The position numbers and the translations under genes were made by a program. The notes below the pieces were generated by a model. That model was not told where the DNA came from and did not search any database. It saw only the letters and a list, made by a program, of their open reading frames with translations. Of a DNA stretch of 64,000 nucleotides, positions 31,434 through 41,298 are shown piece after piece (position 1 is the stretch's first letter; each line of letters starts with the position of its first letter). The stretch is from Bacteroidales bacterium (lineage in GTDB: Bacteria; Bacteroidota; Bacteroidia; Bacteroidales; UBA3663), in assembly GCA_017449065.1 (NCBI GenBank), contig JAFSKF010000038.1, positions 1 through 64,000 of the forward strand, written 5' to 3'.

Positions 31434-33575
31434 CTACAGATGCTGGTCGAGCTCGATGGTAAACTTCAGGCCGGCGTCCATGAACTGCAGGCCGACAAAG
31501 CCGGTGAACACTCCGATGTTGAAATAGTTATTGCCCATGCCGTATCCCGCCTCGGTATAGACGTTCTTACCGTCGGCCAGCAGCTGGCTGAAATAGACAC
31601 GCTCCTGAATCACGAACTTCGAGATGGGACGGATGCGGTGGAGCAGCATGAAGGGCGATTCGTACATGACGTGGACCTGCAGATAGGCCGGCGAGGAGCT
31701 GTACCAGTAATCGTCGAGCAAGGAGAACACGCCGCCGATGTGCGTTTCCCAGTTGTCGGGGTACTGCGAGCGCGAGAAGTAGCTGTAGTTGATGAAGTAT
31801 TCACCCTTCTGGCGGAAGAACATGCCGCCGCCGGAGTGGTAGGAGAGGCTGCGCACGCCGCCCAGGGGGATGGTCTGGTGAACGTCCAGCTCCATGCGGG
31901 TGTAGTCGCTTTTCGAGCCCAGGATGCCCTTGATGCCTTGTGCCATTTCGAGCTTGAAGGTGGGGTAGCGGCTTGCCAGATAGAGCTTCTGCAGGTTCTT
32001 GTAGTGATAATACTGGCGGGGTGTCCACTCCAGGCGGACGTAGGGGTTCAGGTCGGTGTAGTGGTCGTTCACCACCTGGCTGGCTGCCGTGTTCAGGTCG
32101 TTGTTCCAGGCGCGGCTGCCGCGGCGCACGGGCTTGCGGTAGTTGTAGAACGAGCCGGCATAGAGCATCAGGCCGTTGCGGAGCTCGAGGGCGTGCTCGA
32201 GCTTGAACTCGTAGCGGTGATAGTACTTCAGGTTCAGGTCGTCGAAGTCGATGCCTTCGTGCAGCGTGGTGTGGGTGTCGTCCTTCAGTTTGCGGACGTA
32301 TTCCTCCAGGCGGTTGTTCACCAGGTTGCTGAACTTCGACGAGAAGCCGCTGTTGCCGTTCTGCAGCAGGAGGCGGAAGCCGGCACGCCGGGCGGGACCA
32401 TAGACCCACTGCGTGTCGAACTTGTATCGGAATTCCTGAAAGCCGAAGCTGTAGCCCACTTCGGGCCGGATGACCAGCGACTGCCCGTCGCGCCACAAAT
32501 GGGAGAAGCGTAAGCGTTCGCGCAGGGTGATGCCGTTGAACTTGTCGTAGCCGACGGACGCCGGATTCAGCGGACCGTAAACGCGCAGGTCGGTGCCGAA
32601 AGCGTCGATGTCGGACGTGCCGACCATGCGCTGCGGAAGCTGCTGGAACAGGGTTTTCTTGCGGCGGATGGTGCGCGTGGAGTCGGCGTAATAGTAGTCG
32701 TAGTGGGTCTCTTTGGGGGTATAGACATCGGTCAGGTCGAGCGGCTCGTGCCTGGGGTCCATGTCGCTTTTATTTACTATTGTCCGATGGGAGTAGCGCG
32801 TCTGGAAAGCGTTGTGCCCCTCCGACTTGCCGTAGCGGTAATCGATGCGGGTGTGGTTCTCGATGGGCACGAAGCGGTCGAACTTCCTGCCGAGCCAGAG
32901 TGTGTCGGACAGCAGGCCGAAGTCGGTGCGTCCGGAAAAATTCATCATGTGGGGGGACAGGTCCGAGCGGTTTAGCAGCATGTATCCGCTGATCAGCGTG
33001 TGGTGGTCTTTCTTCGGCGAAAAGGCAATCCGGTAGAAGTGGTCTCTGTGCGAGACGGAGTCCGACAGGCTGAAGTTGTAAAGCAGGAGGCCGTCGTCGC
33101 TGAACGGCAAGGTGTAGGATTTGTCGGAGCCGCGTTCGTTCATGCGCCTGAAGGCATAGACGGGCAAAAGCACTTTGCTGACTTCGCGCATGATGCGCCG
33201 GGAGCGGCGGCGGTTGCTGGTCTTGACCGAGAGGGGAGAGATCAGCAGGTTGCAGGGCTTCTGGTAGCTCATTTGCGTCACGCCCTCCATCCTGAAGGTT
33301 TTGTCCGAATGAGGGTAGAAGGGGACCAGATCGGGAAGGTGCTTCGAAGCAAACCCTTCCTGCGAGCACCAGGATTGCGCGTTGAACGAGGCATAGAGTT
33401 CCAGTTTGCCGATCTCGTTCTCCTTCATGGTATTATAGGTGCGGTTGATTTCGGTCAGGAGGCTGTCGAGCGTCTGATTGCCCGTGTTGAGCCGTTCTGC
33501 TGCCGTATGCTTTCTGGCCAACAGAGCGCTGGCCACACAGATCAGAGATACGGATAACAGCAGTTTTTTGAGCAT
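31434..33575 (-). CDS. DUF5686-type outer-membrane beta-barrel protein
   Basis: I start at ATG 33575 (MLKKLLLSVSL, signal peptide), giving 713 residues; the frame is open to 33689 but that part overlaps rsgA. The C-terminal half has alternating aromatic strands typical of a beta-barrel and ends in a strand-like FTIELDQHL. Overall pattern fits the DUF5686 outer-membrane family, but without its usual N-terminal carboxypeptidase-like domain. Role unknown. It starts ten bases after the rsgA stop, so it is the last gene of the rsgA transcript. Confidence 0.65.
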   Translation of the reverse strand: MLKKLLLSVSLICVASALLARKHTAAERLNTGNQTLDSLLTEINRTYNTMKENEIGKLELYASFNAQSWCSQEGFASKHLPDLVPFYPHSDKTFRMEGVTQMSYQKPCNLLISPLSVKTSNRRRSRRIMREVSKVLLPVYAFRRMNERGSDKSYTLPFSDDGLLLYNFSLSDSVSHRDHFYRIAFSPKKDHHTLISGYMLLNRSDLSPHMMNFSGRTDFGLLSDTLWLGRKFDRFVPIENHTRIDYRYGKSEGHNAFQTRYSHRTIVNKSDMDPRHEPLDLTDVYTPKETHYDYYYADSTRTIRRKKTLFQQLPQRMVGTSDIDAFGTDLRVYGPLNPASVGYDKFNGITLRERLRFSHLWRDGQSLVIRPEVGYSFGFQEFRYKFDTQWVYGPARRAGFRLLLQNGNSGFSSKFSNLVNNRLEEYVRKLKDDTHTTLHEGIDFDDLNLKYYHRYEFKLEHALELRNGLMLYAGSFYNYRKPVRRGSRAWNNDLNTAASQVVNDHYTDLNPYVRLEWTPRQYYHYKNLQKLYLASRYPTFKLEMAQGIKGILGSKSDYTRMELDVHQTIPLGGVRSLSYHSGGGMFFRQKGEYFINYSYFSRSQYPDNWETHIGGVFSLLDDYWYSSSPAYLQVHVMYESPFMLLHRIRPISKFVIQERVYFSQLLADGKNVYTEAGYGMGNNYFNIGVFTGFVGLQFMDAGLKFTIELDQHL

Positions 33576-33585
33576 GAGGTTATTT

Positions 33586-34596
33586 CTATTCGCGATATTT
33601 GCCTTCGTCTTCGTCTTGCAGAATGCTGAGGTAACTATCGTAGCGCGATTGTGCGATGCGGTGTTCTTCGACGGCTCGGAGCACGGCACAGCCCGGTTCG
33701 TGGGTGTGGGTGCAGTTGCCGAAGCGGCAGTCGTCGGAGATGCTGAAAATCTCCCGGAAGTAGTGGCTCACGGTTTCTTTTTCGAACTCGATGGTGCCGA
33801 AGCCCTTGATGCCGGGGGTGTCGATGATGTAGGCGGGAGGGAGGTCGGGGGAACTGGGTTCCACTGAGGATGGCATTACGTACATTTCGGAAAACGTCGT
33901 GGTGTGCATGCCCTGGTCGTGCACGTCGCTGATTTCGGCGGTCCTGGTGTTGGCGTTGGGAATCAGCAGGTTCAGGATGGTGGATTTGCCGACGCCGCTG
34001 TTGCCCGACAGGAGGGAGGTCTTGCCCACCAGTTCCTGCCTGAGTTCATCGATGCCCGAGCCGGTTTTGGCTGAAATCCGGAACACCGGGTATCCGATGT
34101 TGCGGTAGAGGCAGGTCAGATAGTCGGCATATTCCAGATCTTCGTCCGTGTAGAGGTCCATCTTGTTGATGACCAGGATGGCGGGCACGCGATAGGCTTC
34201 GGCGGTGGCCAGGAAGCGGTCGATGAACGTGGTGCTGGTTTGCGGATGGCTGGCGGTGACGACCAGTAGCGCCAGATCGAGGTTAGTGGCAAGGATGTGC
34301 GCCTGCTTGCTCAGGTTGATGGAGCGGCGGATGATGTAGTTGCGGCGCTCCTGAATGCGGTTGATGAAGGCGAATCCCTCTTTGTTCATTTCGTAGTTCA
34401 CCCAGTCGCCGACAGCGACGGGATTCGTGGTCCGGATGCCTTTAAGCCGGAAGTTTCCTTTCACCTTGCAAGGCACCAGACCTCCTTCAGCCGGTTGCTG
34501 CGTGGCGTCCAGCTGAAGGAGGCTGTTACTGAGTGACTGGCCTTCCGGAAGAACCAGATACCAGAACCCTGTATTTTTGACAACAAGTCCTGTCAT
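33586..34596 (-). CDS. rsgA: ribosome small-subunit GTPase A
   Basis: The 336-residue circularly permuted GTPase helps mature the 30S subunit. An OB fold is followed by NKMD (G4), the Walker [10 protein letters not shown] and DTPGIKGFG (G3) in permuted order, then a zinc site in [14 protein letters not shown]. It lies six bases after frr. Confidence 0.95.
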   Translation of the reverse strand: MTGLVVKNTGFWYLVLPEGQSLSNSLLQLDATQQPAEGGLVPCKVKGNFRLKGIRTTNPVAVGDWVNYEMNKEGFAFINRIQERRNYIIRRSINLSKQAHILATNLDLALLVVTASHPQTSTTFIDRFLATAEAYRVPAILVINKMDLYTDEDLEYADYLTCLYRNIGYPVFRISAKTGSGIDELRQELVGKTSLLSGNSGVGKSTILNLLIPNANTRTAEISDVHDQGMHTTTFSEMYVMPSSVEPSSPDLPPAYIIDTPGIKGFGTIEFEKETVSHYFREIFSISDDCRFGNCTHTHEPGCAVLRAVEEHRIAQSRYDSYLSILQDEDEGKYRE

Positions 34597-34602
34597 CCCC
34601 GC

Positions 34603-35163
34603 TTACACTTCCATGATTTCCTTGTCCTTGGCAGCATAGATGGCTTCAAGATTCTTGATGTACTTGTCGTGCGACTTCTGTACATTGGTCTCAGCATCTT
34701 TCTCGACATCCTCGGGAAGACCGTTCTTGATGTCTTTCTTCAGAGCTTCGATCACGTCGCGGCGAATGTTGCGGATTGCCACCTTGGCGTTTTCTGCTTC
34801 GGTCTTGGCCTTCTTCGAAAGTTCGCGACGGCGGTCTTCGGTCATCGGGGGCAGACCGATGCGGAGATACTCGCCGTTGTTTTCGGGCATGATGCCCAGC
34901 GAGGAATCGATGATGGCCTTTTCGATCACTTTGAGCATCGATTTGTCCCAAGGCTGAATCAGGATGCTCTTGGCATCGGGTACGGAACAGTTGGCACACT
35001 GGCTGATTTCCATCATGGTGCCGTAGCATTCGCATTTGATGCCATCGAGCAACTTGACCGTTGCACGTCCGGCACGGATGTGGTCGAATGTTTCTTCCAG
35101 ATGATCGACGGTAAGCTGCATCTTAGCTTCTGCGTCTTTAATAACTTGCTTTACGTCTAACAT
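34603..35163 (-). CDS. frr: ribosome recycling factor
   Basis: The 186-residue protein splits post-termination ribosomes with EF-G. VDHLEETFDHIRAGRATVKLLDGIKCECYG near the N-terminus and LPPMTEDRRRELSKKAKTEAE are family hallmarks. Normal length. Confidence 0.96.
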   Translation of the reverse strand: MLDVKQVIKDAEAKMQLTVDHLEETFDHIRAGRATVKLLDGIKCECYGTMMEISQCANCSVPDAKSILIQPWDKSMLKVIEKAIIDSSLGIMPENNGEYLRIGLPPMTEDRRRELSKKAKTEAENAKVAIRNIRRDVIEALKKDIKNGLPEDVEKDAETNVQKSHDKYIKNLEAIYAAKDKEIMEV

Positions 35164-35217
35164 AATGAATGCAGATAAATGGATTTATAATAGTTGAATT
35201 ATTTCAAAATGGTTTCG

Positions 35218-35634
35218 TCAGTCCAAGAATTTCGAGAAGCTCCACACCGTGTCGTGGCGGGAGATGATCAGGTCGTGGTTGTTCAGCTTCTGCAGGGCAA
35301 AGCCCGTAGGCTGTCTTTTGGGATCGGGAACAATGCCGATGTCGATGAAGTTGCCGCCATAGGCAAGCGGATTCAGCACCAGACTGTCTGCCGTTTTTCT
35401 GTATGACCCCCAGTCAAAGTGCCCCCAACCGACCAGATACTGGTAGGCTGTGCCCTGAAACGACAGGAAGATGGTGTCGTTGTGCACCACCGGACCTTGG
35501 GCGGATTCGATCGACTCCAAGTGCCATCGTCCGTACAAGTTGCCGATGTCGGCACCGTCGGGTTCACAGCCTGCGAAAACGCAAGCGCTGCCTATCCCGG
35601 CGAGAAGCAGTTTTAGAATTCTTTTTTTGCGCAT
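35218..35634 (-). CDS. small lipoprotein, lipocalin-like
   Basis: A 138-residue protein with a lipobox (ACVFAGC) and then NLYGRWHLESIE, a start typical of lipocalin-like beta-barrels in Bacteroidetes. Its ATG overlaps the 3' end of the Wzi-like gene by 22 bases, so translation is coupled. Ligand unknown. Confidence 0.65.
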   Translation of the reverse strand: MRKKRILKLLLAGIGSACVFAGCEPDGADIGNLYGRWHLESIESAQGPVVHNDTIFLSFQGTAYQYLVGWGHFDWGSYRKTADSLVLNPLAYGGNFIDIGIVPDPKRQPTGFALQKLNNHDLIISRHDTVWSFSKFLD

Positions 35635-37214
35635 ATATGATAGCGTACTTTGAGGCGGAAGCCAATATTATTTCCCAGTAATTCGCCGTTGTCGTAGGCA
35701 AACGATGGAAGGAATTGAAAGTTCTTGTAGGTGTAGTCGGCTTCGAGGTAGGCGGAAGTATTCTTTCTCGTTTTGAGGAACGGGGCGAAGGGTGATCCCC
35801 ACGATTCCTGTCGGTGCATCTTGAGTGTATATCCGACTTTGCCGATTGTGCCGGCCACGCCAATGTGGATTGCTTCGATCATGTTCGAAGCATAGTCCGG
35901 ATAGAAATCATCGTTGTAGATCGGCGACATCAGCAACGGGTTGCCGATTCCCATATAATAGTTTGCCCAAGGGCCATACGACTCGTCGTGATAGAAGTTC
36001 GAGTTGCCTGCCTCTTTCTGGAATTTCCCGGTATAGGGATCTTTGTCGTTGGCATAAACCACGCCGTTCTGGTTGGTGGTGTAAAGGGTTTCGACCACGA
36101 TATGATTGAGCCAGGGCAGGCATGGGAGCTTGACTTCCAGTCCCCACAGGCCGTCTTTGCCGCTTTCGAACAGACCGCCTTCCATATCGTCGGTATAGTG
36201 TTGCTTGTAAAGCCCCAGTTTCCAGTTCTCGAAATTGAGATCGCCTCTGAAGTTGTATGACATCAGGTGGTTGTAGCCGGCTTGCCTTTTTCCTTTCGAA
36301 CCGAACGCTGCCATAAACCATCCGTGACTTTGCTTGTTGTTGCGTCCGTTCACTTTTCCCCCGTACATGGCAGCATGCTCCATACCAACCGTCAGGAAGA
36401 AGGGATAAGAACTCTTGGTTCGGACAAAGACCGACTTATGGTGTATCCAGGCGTTCTCGACACAAGCATGTTGGCGATGATCGGGAAAAGGAGGAGCACC
36501 GTGTGTTTTCTGAAATTCGTCGAAGAAGCTCTTGCTAAACCGTCCGTCTGTCAGTTTGTGCCAGCTGAAGTTGAATTTTCCTTCCAGAAACTCATTGACG
36601 ATCACCATGTGCGAAAAATCGTCCATGCCGCCATCAATTCCGATACCCGGGCGGGCATTGCCGGAAACCACCATGTTGCCTGAAGACAGATGCCTGTCAA
36701 CAAACTCACCCGGTTCTTCCTTTTTGCCAAGGATGATGCGATAAATTCCGTAGCTGAACTTGGCGTACAGCTGTTGGATGTGGAAATTATGTCCGTAATA
36801 ATCCGACTTGGTCGAAGCATAGCCCATGAAATCCGCACCATATTCCAGTCGCCACCGTTTGTATTCCGACGAGAAGAAGCCGGAAACACGGGCATATCCC
36901 TGAGAGTGTTCGGGAGAGAGTGTGCCGAAACTGTTGGCCGACATATAGTAAGGAAGCCGGTTGTCCCACTTGAGAGCAGTGGTCAATTCTCCAAAGGCAT
37001 CGAACGTCCTGTGAACCTGAGCGGTGTCTGGTCCTTCTCTTTTTTCTTTTTCGGCTTTCAGTTTTGCCTTCAGTTCCTTTCGGGTCATCGTATAGAGATG
37101 TTCTGCTCCCCAACCTTCGCTATCCCATTGGGCCATCGAAGGCAGGAAACAGAACAAGAGCAGGGTGATGACGGCAAGCCGCATTCCAGTTGCTATATGG
37201 ACGGATTTTCGCAT
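35613..37214 (-). CDS. Wzi-like capsule assembly outer-membrane protein
   Basis: The 533-residue secreted protein (signal peptide to about residue 28) has the beta-strand-rich pattern of an 18-stranded Wzi-type barrel, with motifs such as GFMGYASTKSDYYGHNFH-like strands and GIGIDGGMDDFSHM. In Wzi proteins the barrel holds capsule at the surface. No capsule locus is present here, so the surface glycan involved is unknown. It starts directly after the pyrH stop. Confidence 0.65.
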   Translation of the reverse strand: MRKSVHIATGMRLAVITLLLFCFLPSMAQWDSEGWGAEHLYTMTRKELKAKLKAEKEKREGPDTAQVHRTFDAFGELTTALKWDNRLPYYMSANSFGTLSPEHSQGYARVSGFFSSEYKRWRLEYGADFMGYASTKSDYYGHNFHIQQLYAKFSYGIYRIILGKKEEPGEFVDRHLSSGNMVVSGNARPGIGIDGGMDDFSHMVIVNEFLEGKFNFSWHKLTDGRFSKSFFDEFQKTHGAPPFPDHRQHACVENAWIHHKSVFVRTKSSYPFFLTVGMEHAAMYGGKVNGRNNKQSHGWFMAAFGSKGKRQAGYNHLMSYNFRGDLNFENWKLGLYKQHYTDDMEGGLFESGKDGLWGLEVKLPCLPWLNHIVVETLYTTNQNGVVYANDKDPYTGKFQKEAGNSNFYHDESYGPWANYYMGIGNPLLMSPIYNDDFYPDYASNMIEAIHIGVAGTIGKVGYTLKMHRQESWGSPFAPFLKTRKNTSAYLEADYTYKNFQFLPSFAYDNGELLGNNIGFRLKVRYHICAKKEF

Positions 37215-37922
37215 TTATTTTTCGTAAACCAGTGTGCCGATATTTTCGCCGTTCATGACTTTCACCAAGTTGCCGGGTTTGTCCATGTTGAAGACAATAA
37301 TCGGCAGTTTATTGTCGCGGCAAAGAGTCGTGGCTGTCAGATCCATAACCTTCAAGCCTTTCTGATATATCTCGTCGTAAGTGATTTTGTCGAATTTGGT
37401 GGCCGTCGGATCTTTTTCCGGATCGGCAGTGTATATGCCGTCAACACGAGTGCCTTTCAGCATAACATCGGCTTCAATCTCGATGCCACGCAGGGCGGAA
37501 CCCGTATCGGTAGTGAAATAAGGACAACCCGTGCCTCCTGCCAAGATGGCGATTTCTCCTTGTTCCATCAGTTCGATGGCGCGCCACTTGCTGTATTGCT
37601 CGCCGATGGGGAACATATTGATGGCCGTCAGAACCCGAGCTTTTTGTCCGATGGACTGCAGGGCACTCGATAAGCCCAGGGCATTGATTGTGGTGGCCAG
37701 CATTCCCATCTGGTCGCCTTTCACGCGGTCGAAGCCTTTGCCGGCTCCGCTGAGACCGCGGAAAATATTGCCTCCACCAATCACGATGCCGATTTGTATG
37801 CCTTTGTCGGCTATTTCTTTGATTTGCTGAGCATATTCCGACAAGCGGACCTCGTCGATACCATATTGCTTGCTGCCCATAAGGGACTCTCCGCTCAGTT
37901 TCAAAAGAATTCTTTTATACAT
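37215..37922 (-). CDS. pyrH: UMP kinase
   Basis: The 235-residue amino-acid-kinase-fold enzyme makes UDP from UMP and ATP. KLSGESLMG at the N-terminus, IGGGNIFRG and GTGCPYFTTDT are the nucleotide-binding motifs of the PyrH family. It begins a minus-strand transcript with the Wzi-like barrel, lipoprotein, and possibly frr-rsgA. Confidence 0.96.
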   Translation of the reverse strand: MYKRILLKLSGESLMGSKQYGIDEVRLSEYAQQIKEIADKGIQIGIVIGGGNIFRGLSGAGKGFDRVKGDQMGMLATTINALGLSSALQSIGQKARVLTAINMFPIGEQYSKWRAIELMEQGEIAILAGGTGCPYFTTDTGSALRGIEIEADVMLKGTRVDGIYTADPEKDPTATKFDKITYDEIYQKGLKVMDLTATTLCRDNKLPIIVFNMDKPGNLVKVMNGENIGTLVYEK

Positions 37923-37980
37923 GTGAAGAAATAGTATATTAAATAATGTGGGGATTAGTAAAAGTAAGAAAACAGATTAT

Positions 37981-38017
37981 AAAATACCGCAGCAGAAGAA
38001 CTGCCGCGGTATTTTTA
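37981..38017. terminator. terminator between the exb operon and pyrH
   Basis: AATACCGC-AGCAG pairs with CTGC-CGCGGTATT with little mismatch, flanked by A-rich and T-rich ends so it can work in both directions. Confidence 0.75.
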
Positions 38018-38031
38018 TCGGAAAGAATGTC

Positions 38032-38499
38032 TTACTTGTTGCGGCGAATCTGCTTTTTGGCAGAATAGCTGATCTTCAGACACTGTGCCTTACGAAGCTG
38101 TGTCTTGAGTTCGGTCACAACACCCATCTTGGTGTCTCGGTCGATCTTCATAGATACCTGCATCTTAGGCTGGTCAACCTCCTTCATTGACTGACGCTGC
38201 TGTGTCATCTTTGGCACTACGTTTTCAAGGTCAAGGAAGTCGTCGTTAAACTGAATCAATGATTCAACACCATACTTTTTATCCTTTGGCTTACCTACCA
38301 GAATGGTAGTAACGCAACTCTTGTTTTCGAGTTTGACAATTTCTGATGCCTGAGGCGTGTTAACCTGTACGATAGCGGTCTCCTCACGCATGTGGGTAAT
38401 TGTCATAAAGAAGAACAGAATTGAGAACACCAAGTCAGGAAGAGATGAGGTGTTCAATTCAGGCATTCCTCTTTTTTCGCCTTTATTAAATTTACTCAT
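38032..38499 (-). CDS. exbD: ExbD-type biopolymer transport protein (second)
   Basis: A 155-residue inner-membrane protein with one N-terminal transmembrane helix (SLPDLVFSILFFFMTIT) carrying the conserved proton-path Asp, and a short periplasmic domain. With the ExbB-like and other ExbD-like proteins it should form the proton-driven motor for TonB. It is the last gene of the cluster. Confidence 0.88.
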   Translation of the reverse strand: MSKFNKGEKRGMPELNTSSLPDLVFSILFFFMTITHMREETAIVQVNTPQASEIVKLENKSCVTTILVGKPKDKKYGVESLIQFNDDFLDLENVVPKMTQQRQSMKEVDQPKMQVSMKIDRDTKMGVVTELKTQLRKAQCLKISYSAKKQIRRNK

Positions 38500-38520
38500 A
38501 GTTTCTTTCTTTTTTGGTGA

Positions 38521-39123
38521 TTAATACTTGGCGTTAGCCTCAGAAATATTCATAGGATAGTAATCCTTGATGGCCTGCATCTGCTCTTTTGAGAGCAACT
38601 CTTCGTCGTAAGCTTTGCCGAACTTGTCTTGTGCAAGCTCCTCACGCAACTGATTGTAGGCGGCTACAAGTTCGTTCTGTACTTTAATGTACATTTCGTA
38701 GCTGGTGCCATAGTCAGACTGCAGAGAAATGACGTGGTTCTTAGGTGTCTTAGTGTCGGCGCCAAAGAACTGGACAAGTTCCGGTGTCTTTTCTGGATTA
38801 ACCTGAATGTACTCAGGACCGCGCTCACCGGCAAAATCTCCTTCAGCTTTGATGAAGTCCTTTGCCTTCTCGCACAGATCGTCAACATTCGAAATCTCAT
38901 CGCCAATCATCAACTGGTTGTTGGCATTTACAAGAACGTTCAGAATGTTACGTTTCTTAATATCCTGATTGGTTTGCTCTTCTGTCCAACGTGGCAGGAG
39001 TCGAGTCAAACCTTCATCTGTATCCATAGAGGTGACCACGAGGAAGAAGATAAGCAGGGTAAATGCCAAGTCGGCACTTGATGACGAGTTGATACTCGGC
39101 GCTTTTCTTTTCTTTCTTGCCAT
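38521..39123 (-). CDS. exbD: ExbD-type biopolymer transport protein (first)
   Basis: A 200-residue protein with an N-terminal helix SSSADLAFTLLIFFLVVTSM containing the conserved Asp, and a longer periplasmic domain than the neighbouring paralogue. Two different ExbD proteins with one ExbB is common in Bacteroidetes and may give a heteromeric motor. Confidence 0.88.
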   Translation of the reverse strand: MARKKRKAPSINSSSSADLAFTLLIFFLVVTSMDTDEGLTRLLPRWTEEQTNQDIKKRNILNVLVNANNQLMIGDEISNVDDLCEKAKDFIKAEGDFAGERGPEYIQVNPEKTPELVQFFGADTKTPKNHVISLQSDYGTSYEMYIKVQNELVAAYNQLREELAQDKFGKAYDEELLSKEQMQAIKDYYPMNISEANAKY

Positions 39124-39133
39124 AGGTCAGATC

Positions 39134-39586
39134 TTATTTGATAATTGCACGTTTAACGCCGAAGCCTATAATGAGCAGGATGGTTGCACCTACGAGAGCA
39201 TAAATGCTATACAACCATGCATCAATGGATTTCATGGTCGATTCGGTGAATACCTGAGTCTCTCCGTTTACGATTCGAGTGAATTCCTGTTCGCCGCTTA
39301 ACATGTTGCAGACGAAATAGAGCACAATTACGGATGCAACAACAATAAGCAGACTGAAACGTTTGCCGATAATAGCATCAATAAGAATTGAGATTGGCAA
39401 CAGGACGAATCCGATAGCGACGGCTATTGTCATCCATGTGATGAAAGCGTCGAGCTGGGTCGATACTTGGATAATATTGCCGTTGGTCAACTGAACGTTT
39501 TCGCTCTCGGCAAAAAGGAACATGCAGAGAACAACGATCGTGATTGCGGCTAATACCCAAAGTAAAATACTATTCAAATATTTCAT
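39134..39586 (-). CDS. small four-helix membrane protein in the exb operon
   Basis: A 150-residue protein with four hydrophobic segments (about 7-26, 50-69, 77-94, 126-144) and no known domain. It lies between exbB and exbD with 10-20 base gaps. Such a protein at this position is probably an accessory part of the motor; the function is unknown. Confidence 0.7.
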   Translation of the reverse strand: MKYLNSILLWVLAAITIVVLCMFLFAESENVQLTNGNIIQVSTQLDAFITWMTIAVAIGFVLLPISILIDAIIGKRFSLLIVVASVIVLYFVCNMLSGEQEFTRIVNGETQVFTESTMKSIDAWLYSIYALVGATILLIIGFGVKRAIIK

Positions 39587-39605
39587 GGGTTATTCTCCTT
39601 AAAAA

Positions 39606-40322
39606 TTACTTCTTAATGTTGTATTTGATGATGGCATCGAGCAGAGAAATAGAAGCATCTTCCATATCGCTTACGATAGCCTCTACCTTAGAAAGCAGGT
39701 AGTTGTAGAAAATCTGGAGAATAAGGGCAACGATAATACCGCCGATGGTGGTGATAAGGGCGACCTTCATACCGCCGGCAACGACTGTAGGACTGATATC
39801 ACCAGCCTTTACGATATCGTCGAATGCCTGAACCATACCGACTGCAGTACCAAGGAATCCGAGAGAAGGAGCAGCAGCGATAAACAAGGTAATCCAAGAG
39901 AGGTTCTTCTCCAAGTAGCCACTCTGAAGGGCACCATAAGAAGTGATAGCCTTATCGATATCCTCAAGGCTCTGACCGTCCTTCAAACGGATGAGGGCCT
40001 GGGTGAAGATAGAAGCAATAGGACCGCGGGTCTTCTTTGCAACCTCGAGAGCCTCCTCAACGTTACCGGCTTCCAATGCGTCTTCAACAGCAGCAACGAA
40101 CTTCTTGGTGTTAACCTCAGCCAGGTTCAAGTAGATGATACGCTCTACAACGAATGCAACACCGAGTACGAGAGAAAGGGCAACCATGGCCATAAAGCCA
40201 GGACCACCATCGATGAAGTAAGTTTTGAGTACCTGGTGATAAGAAACGGTTTCCTCAGCTTCCTGAGCAAATGCTGGTGCCATCGTTGCGATAGCAGCCA
40301 AAGTCACGAAAAACTTTTTCAT
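39606..40322 (-). CDS. exbB: ExbB/TolQ/MotA-family proton channel protein
   Basis: The 238-residue protein has an N-terminal signal-like helix and three membrane segments, with APSLGFLGTAVGMVQAF and the last helix pair ALITTIGGIIVALILQIFYNYL, family hallmarks. It forms the pentameric stator of the TonB motor. First gene of exbB-TM-exbD-exbD; a TTACTTTG-like element precedes it near 40379-40386. Confidence 0.92.
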   Translation of the reverse strand: MKKFFVTLAAIATMAPAFAQEAEETVSYHQVLKTYFIDGGPGFMAMVALSLVLGVAFVVERIIYLNLAEVNTKKFVAAVEDALEAGNVEEALEVAKKTRGPIASIFTQALIRLKDGQSLEDIDKAITSYGALQSGYLEKNLSWITLFIAAAPSLGFLGTAVGMVQAFDDIVKAGDISPTVVAGGMKVALITTIGGIIVALILQIFYNYLLSKVEAIVSDMEDASISLLDAIIKYNIKK

Positions 40323-40489
40323 TGAGTTTTGTGTTTTAAGAATGTTAATTAATTAGGGTTTGTTTTAATTTATCGGTGCAAAGTAAATGATTTTTTCGAT
40401 ATGTTGTGCTTTTTTTGACGAATAATTTTACTTTTGTTGCATTTTTTTTATAAAAAACCACAATTTAGAGATATTTCTGTTCCGATTTT

Positions 40490-41287
40490 TTAGAATCCGA
40501 ACAGTTCCGAGGCATTTTTTGATGTTATCTTAGCTGCCTCTGTCGCTGTGGTGCCTGATAATTCTGCAAGCATCTGGCAAGTTACAGCGGTAAAAGCAGG
40601 CTCGTTCCGTTTGCCTCTGTGTGGAACAGGTGCCAGATAGGGAGCATCGGTTTCGAGCACAAGATGCTTAAGTCCGATGGTGCGAACGACTTCCGGCACC
40701 TGACTTTTTTTATATGTCAGGGTTCCGCCAATGCCTAATAGAAAATGTCCGTATTGCATGGCTTCGATGGCCTGATCGGCTGTTCCGCTGTAGCAATGCA
40801 GGATGCCTTTTACCTGTTTTCCCATCGTCTCAGCCATCGGATGCAGACGGCTTTTCAGGAGTTCGAGAAATTCATCCATCGCATTGCGAATATGCAATAG
40901 AACAGGAAGATCGGACTCAAGCGCCCATTCCACTTGCTTTTCCAATAGCCAAAGTTGGTCGGTCAATCGGCTTTTGTCCCAATACAAGTCGAGTCCGATT
41001 TCTCCGATGGCACGAATACAAGGACCTGTATAATTGGTCAGAGCGCTTTTCAATTGCTTGAGTTGTGCTTCGATGTCCGATGACATATTTTCGGGATGAA
41101 TGCCGATGGTGGGGTAGAGCCGGTCAGGATATCTTTGGCATAGTTCCACAATGGAAGGAAATTCCGTTTCGTCGCAGCAGGCCAGTATCATTTTCTGCAC
41201 ATCGGCCTCCAGTGCACGAGAAACCACCTTATCCACGTCGGCTTCGAAGGCTTTGTCAATAAGGTGGCAATGTGTGTCGATAATCAT
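40490..41287 (-). CDS. TatD-family metal-dependent hydrolase
   Basis: The 265-residue TIM-barrel enzyme has DTHCHL, GIHPEN, GEIGLDLYWD, LLHIRNA, HCYSG and ETDAPYLAPVPHRG motifs supplying the metal ligands. Family members are 3'-5' DNA exonucleases or D-aminoacyl-tRNA deacylase-like. It is third in a unit after the polyprenyl synthase and a conserved unknown. Confidence 0.92.
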   Translation of the reverse strand: MIIDTHCHLIDKAFEADVDKVVSRALEADVQKMILACCDETEFPSIVELCQRYPDRLYPTIGIHPENMSSDIEAQLKQLKSALTNYTGPCIRAIGEIGLDLYWDKSRLTDQLWLLEKQVEWALESDLPVLLHIRNAMDEFLELLKSRLHPMAETMGKQVKGILHCYSGTADQAIEAMQYGHFLLGIGGTLTYKKSQVPEVVRTIGLKHLVLETDAPYLAPVPHRGKRNEPAFTAVTCQMLAELSGTTATEAAKITSKNASELFGF

Positions 41288-41298
41288 TGGAATGTCTG

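Noticed and set aside
31169-31527. Plus-strand ORFs through the 41-bp array
   Set aside because: They arise from the repeat and overlap two minus-strand genes; no promoter or domain supports them.
33576-33689. N-terminal extension of the DUF5686 protein
   Set aside because: It overlaps the end of rsgA and precedes a normal signal peptide starting at 33575.
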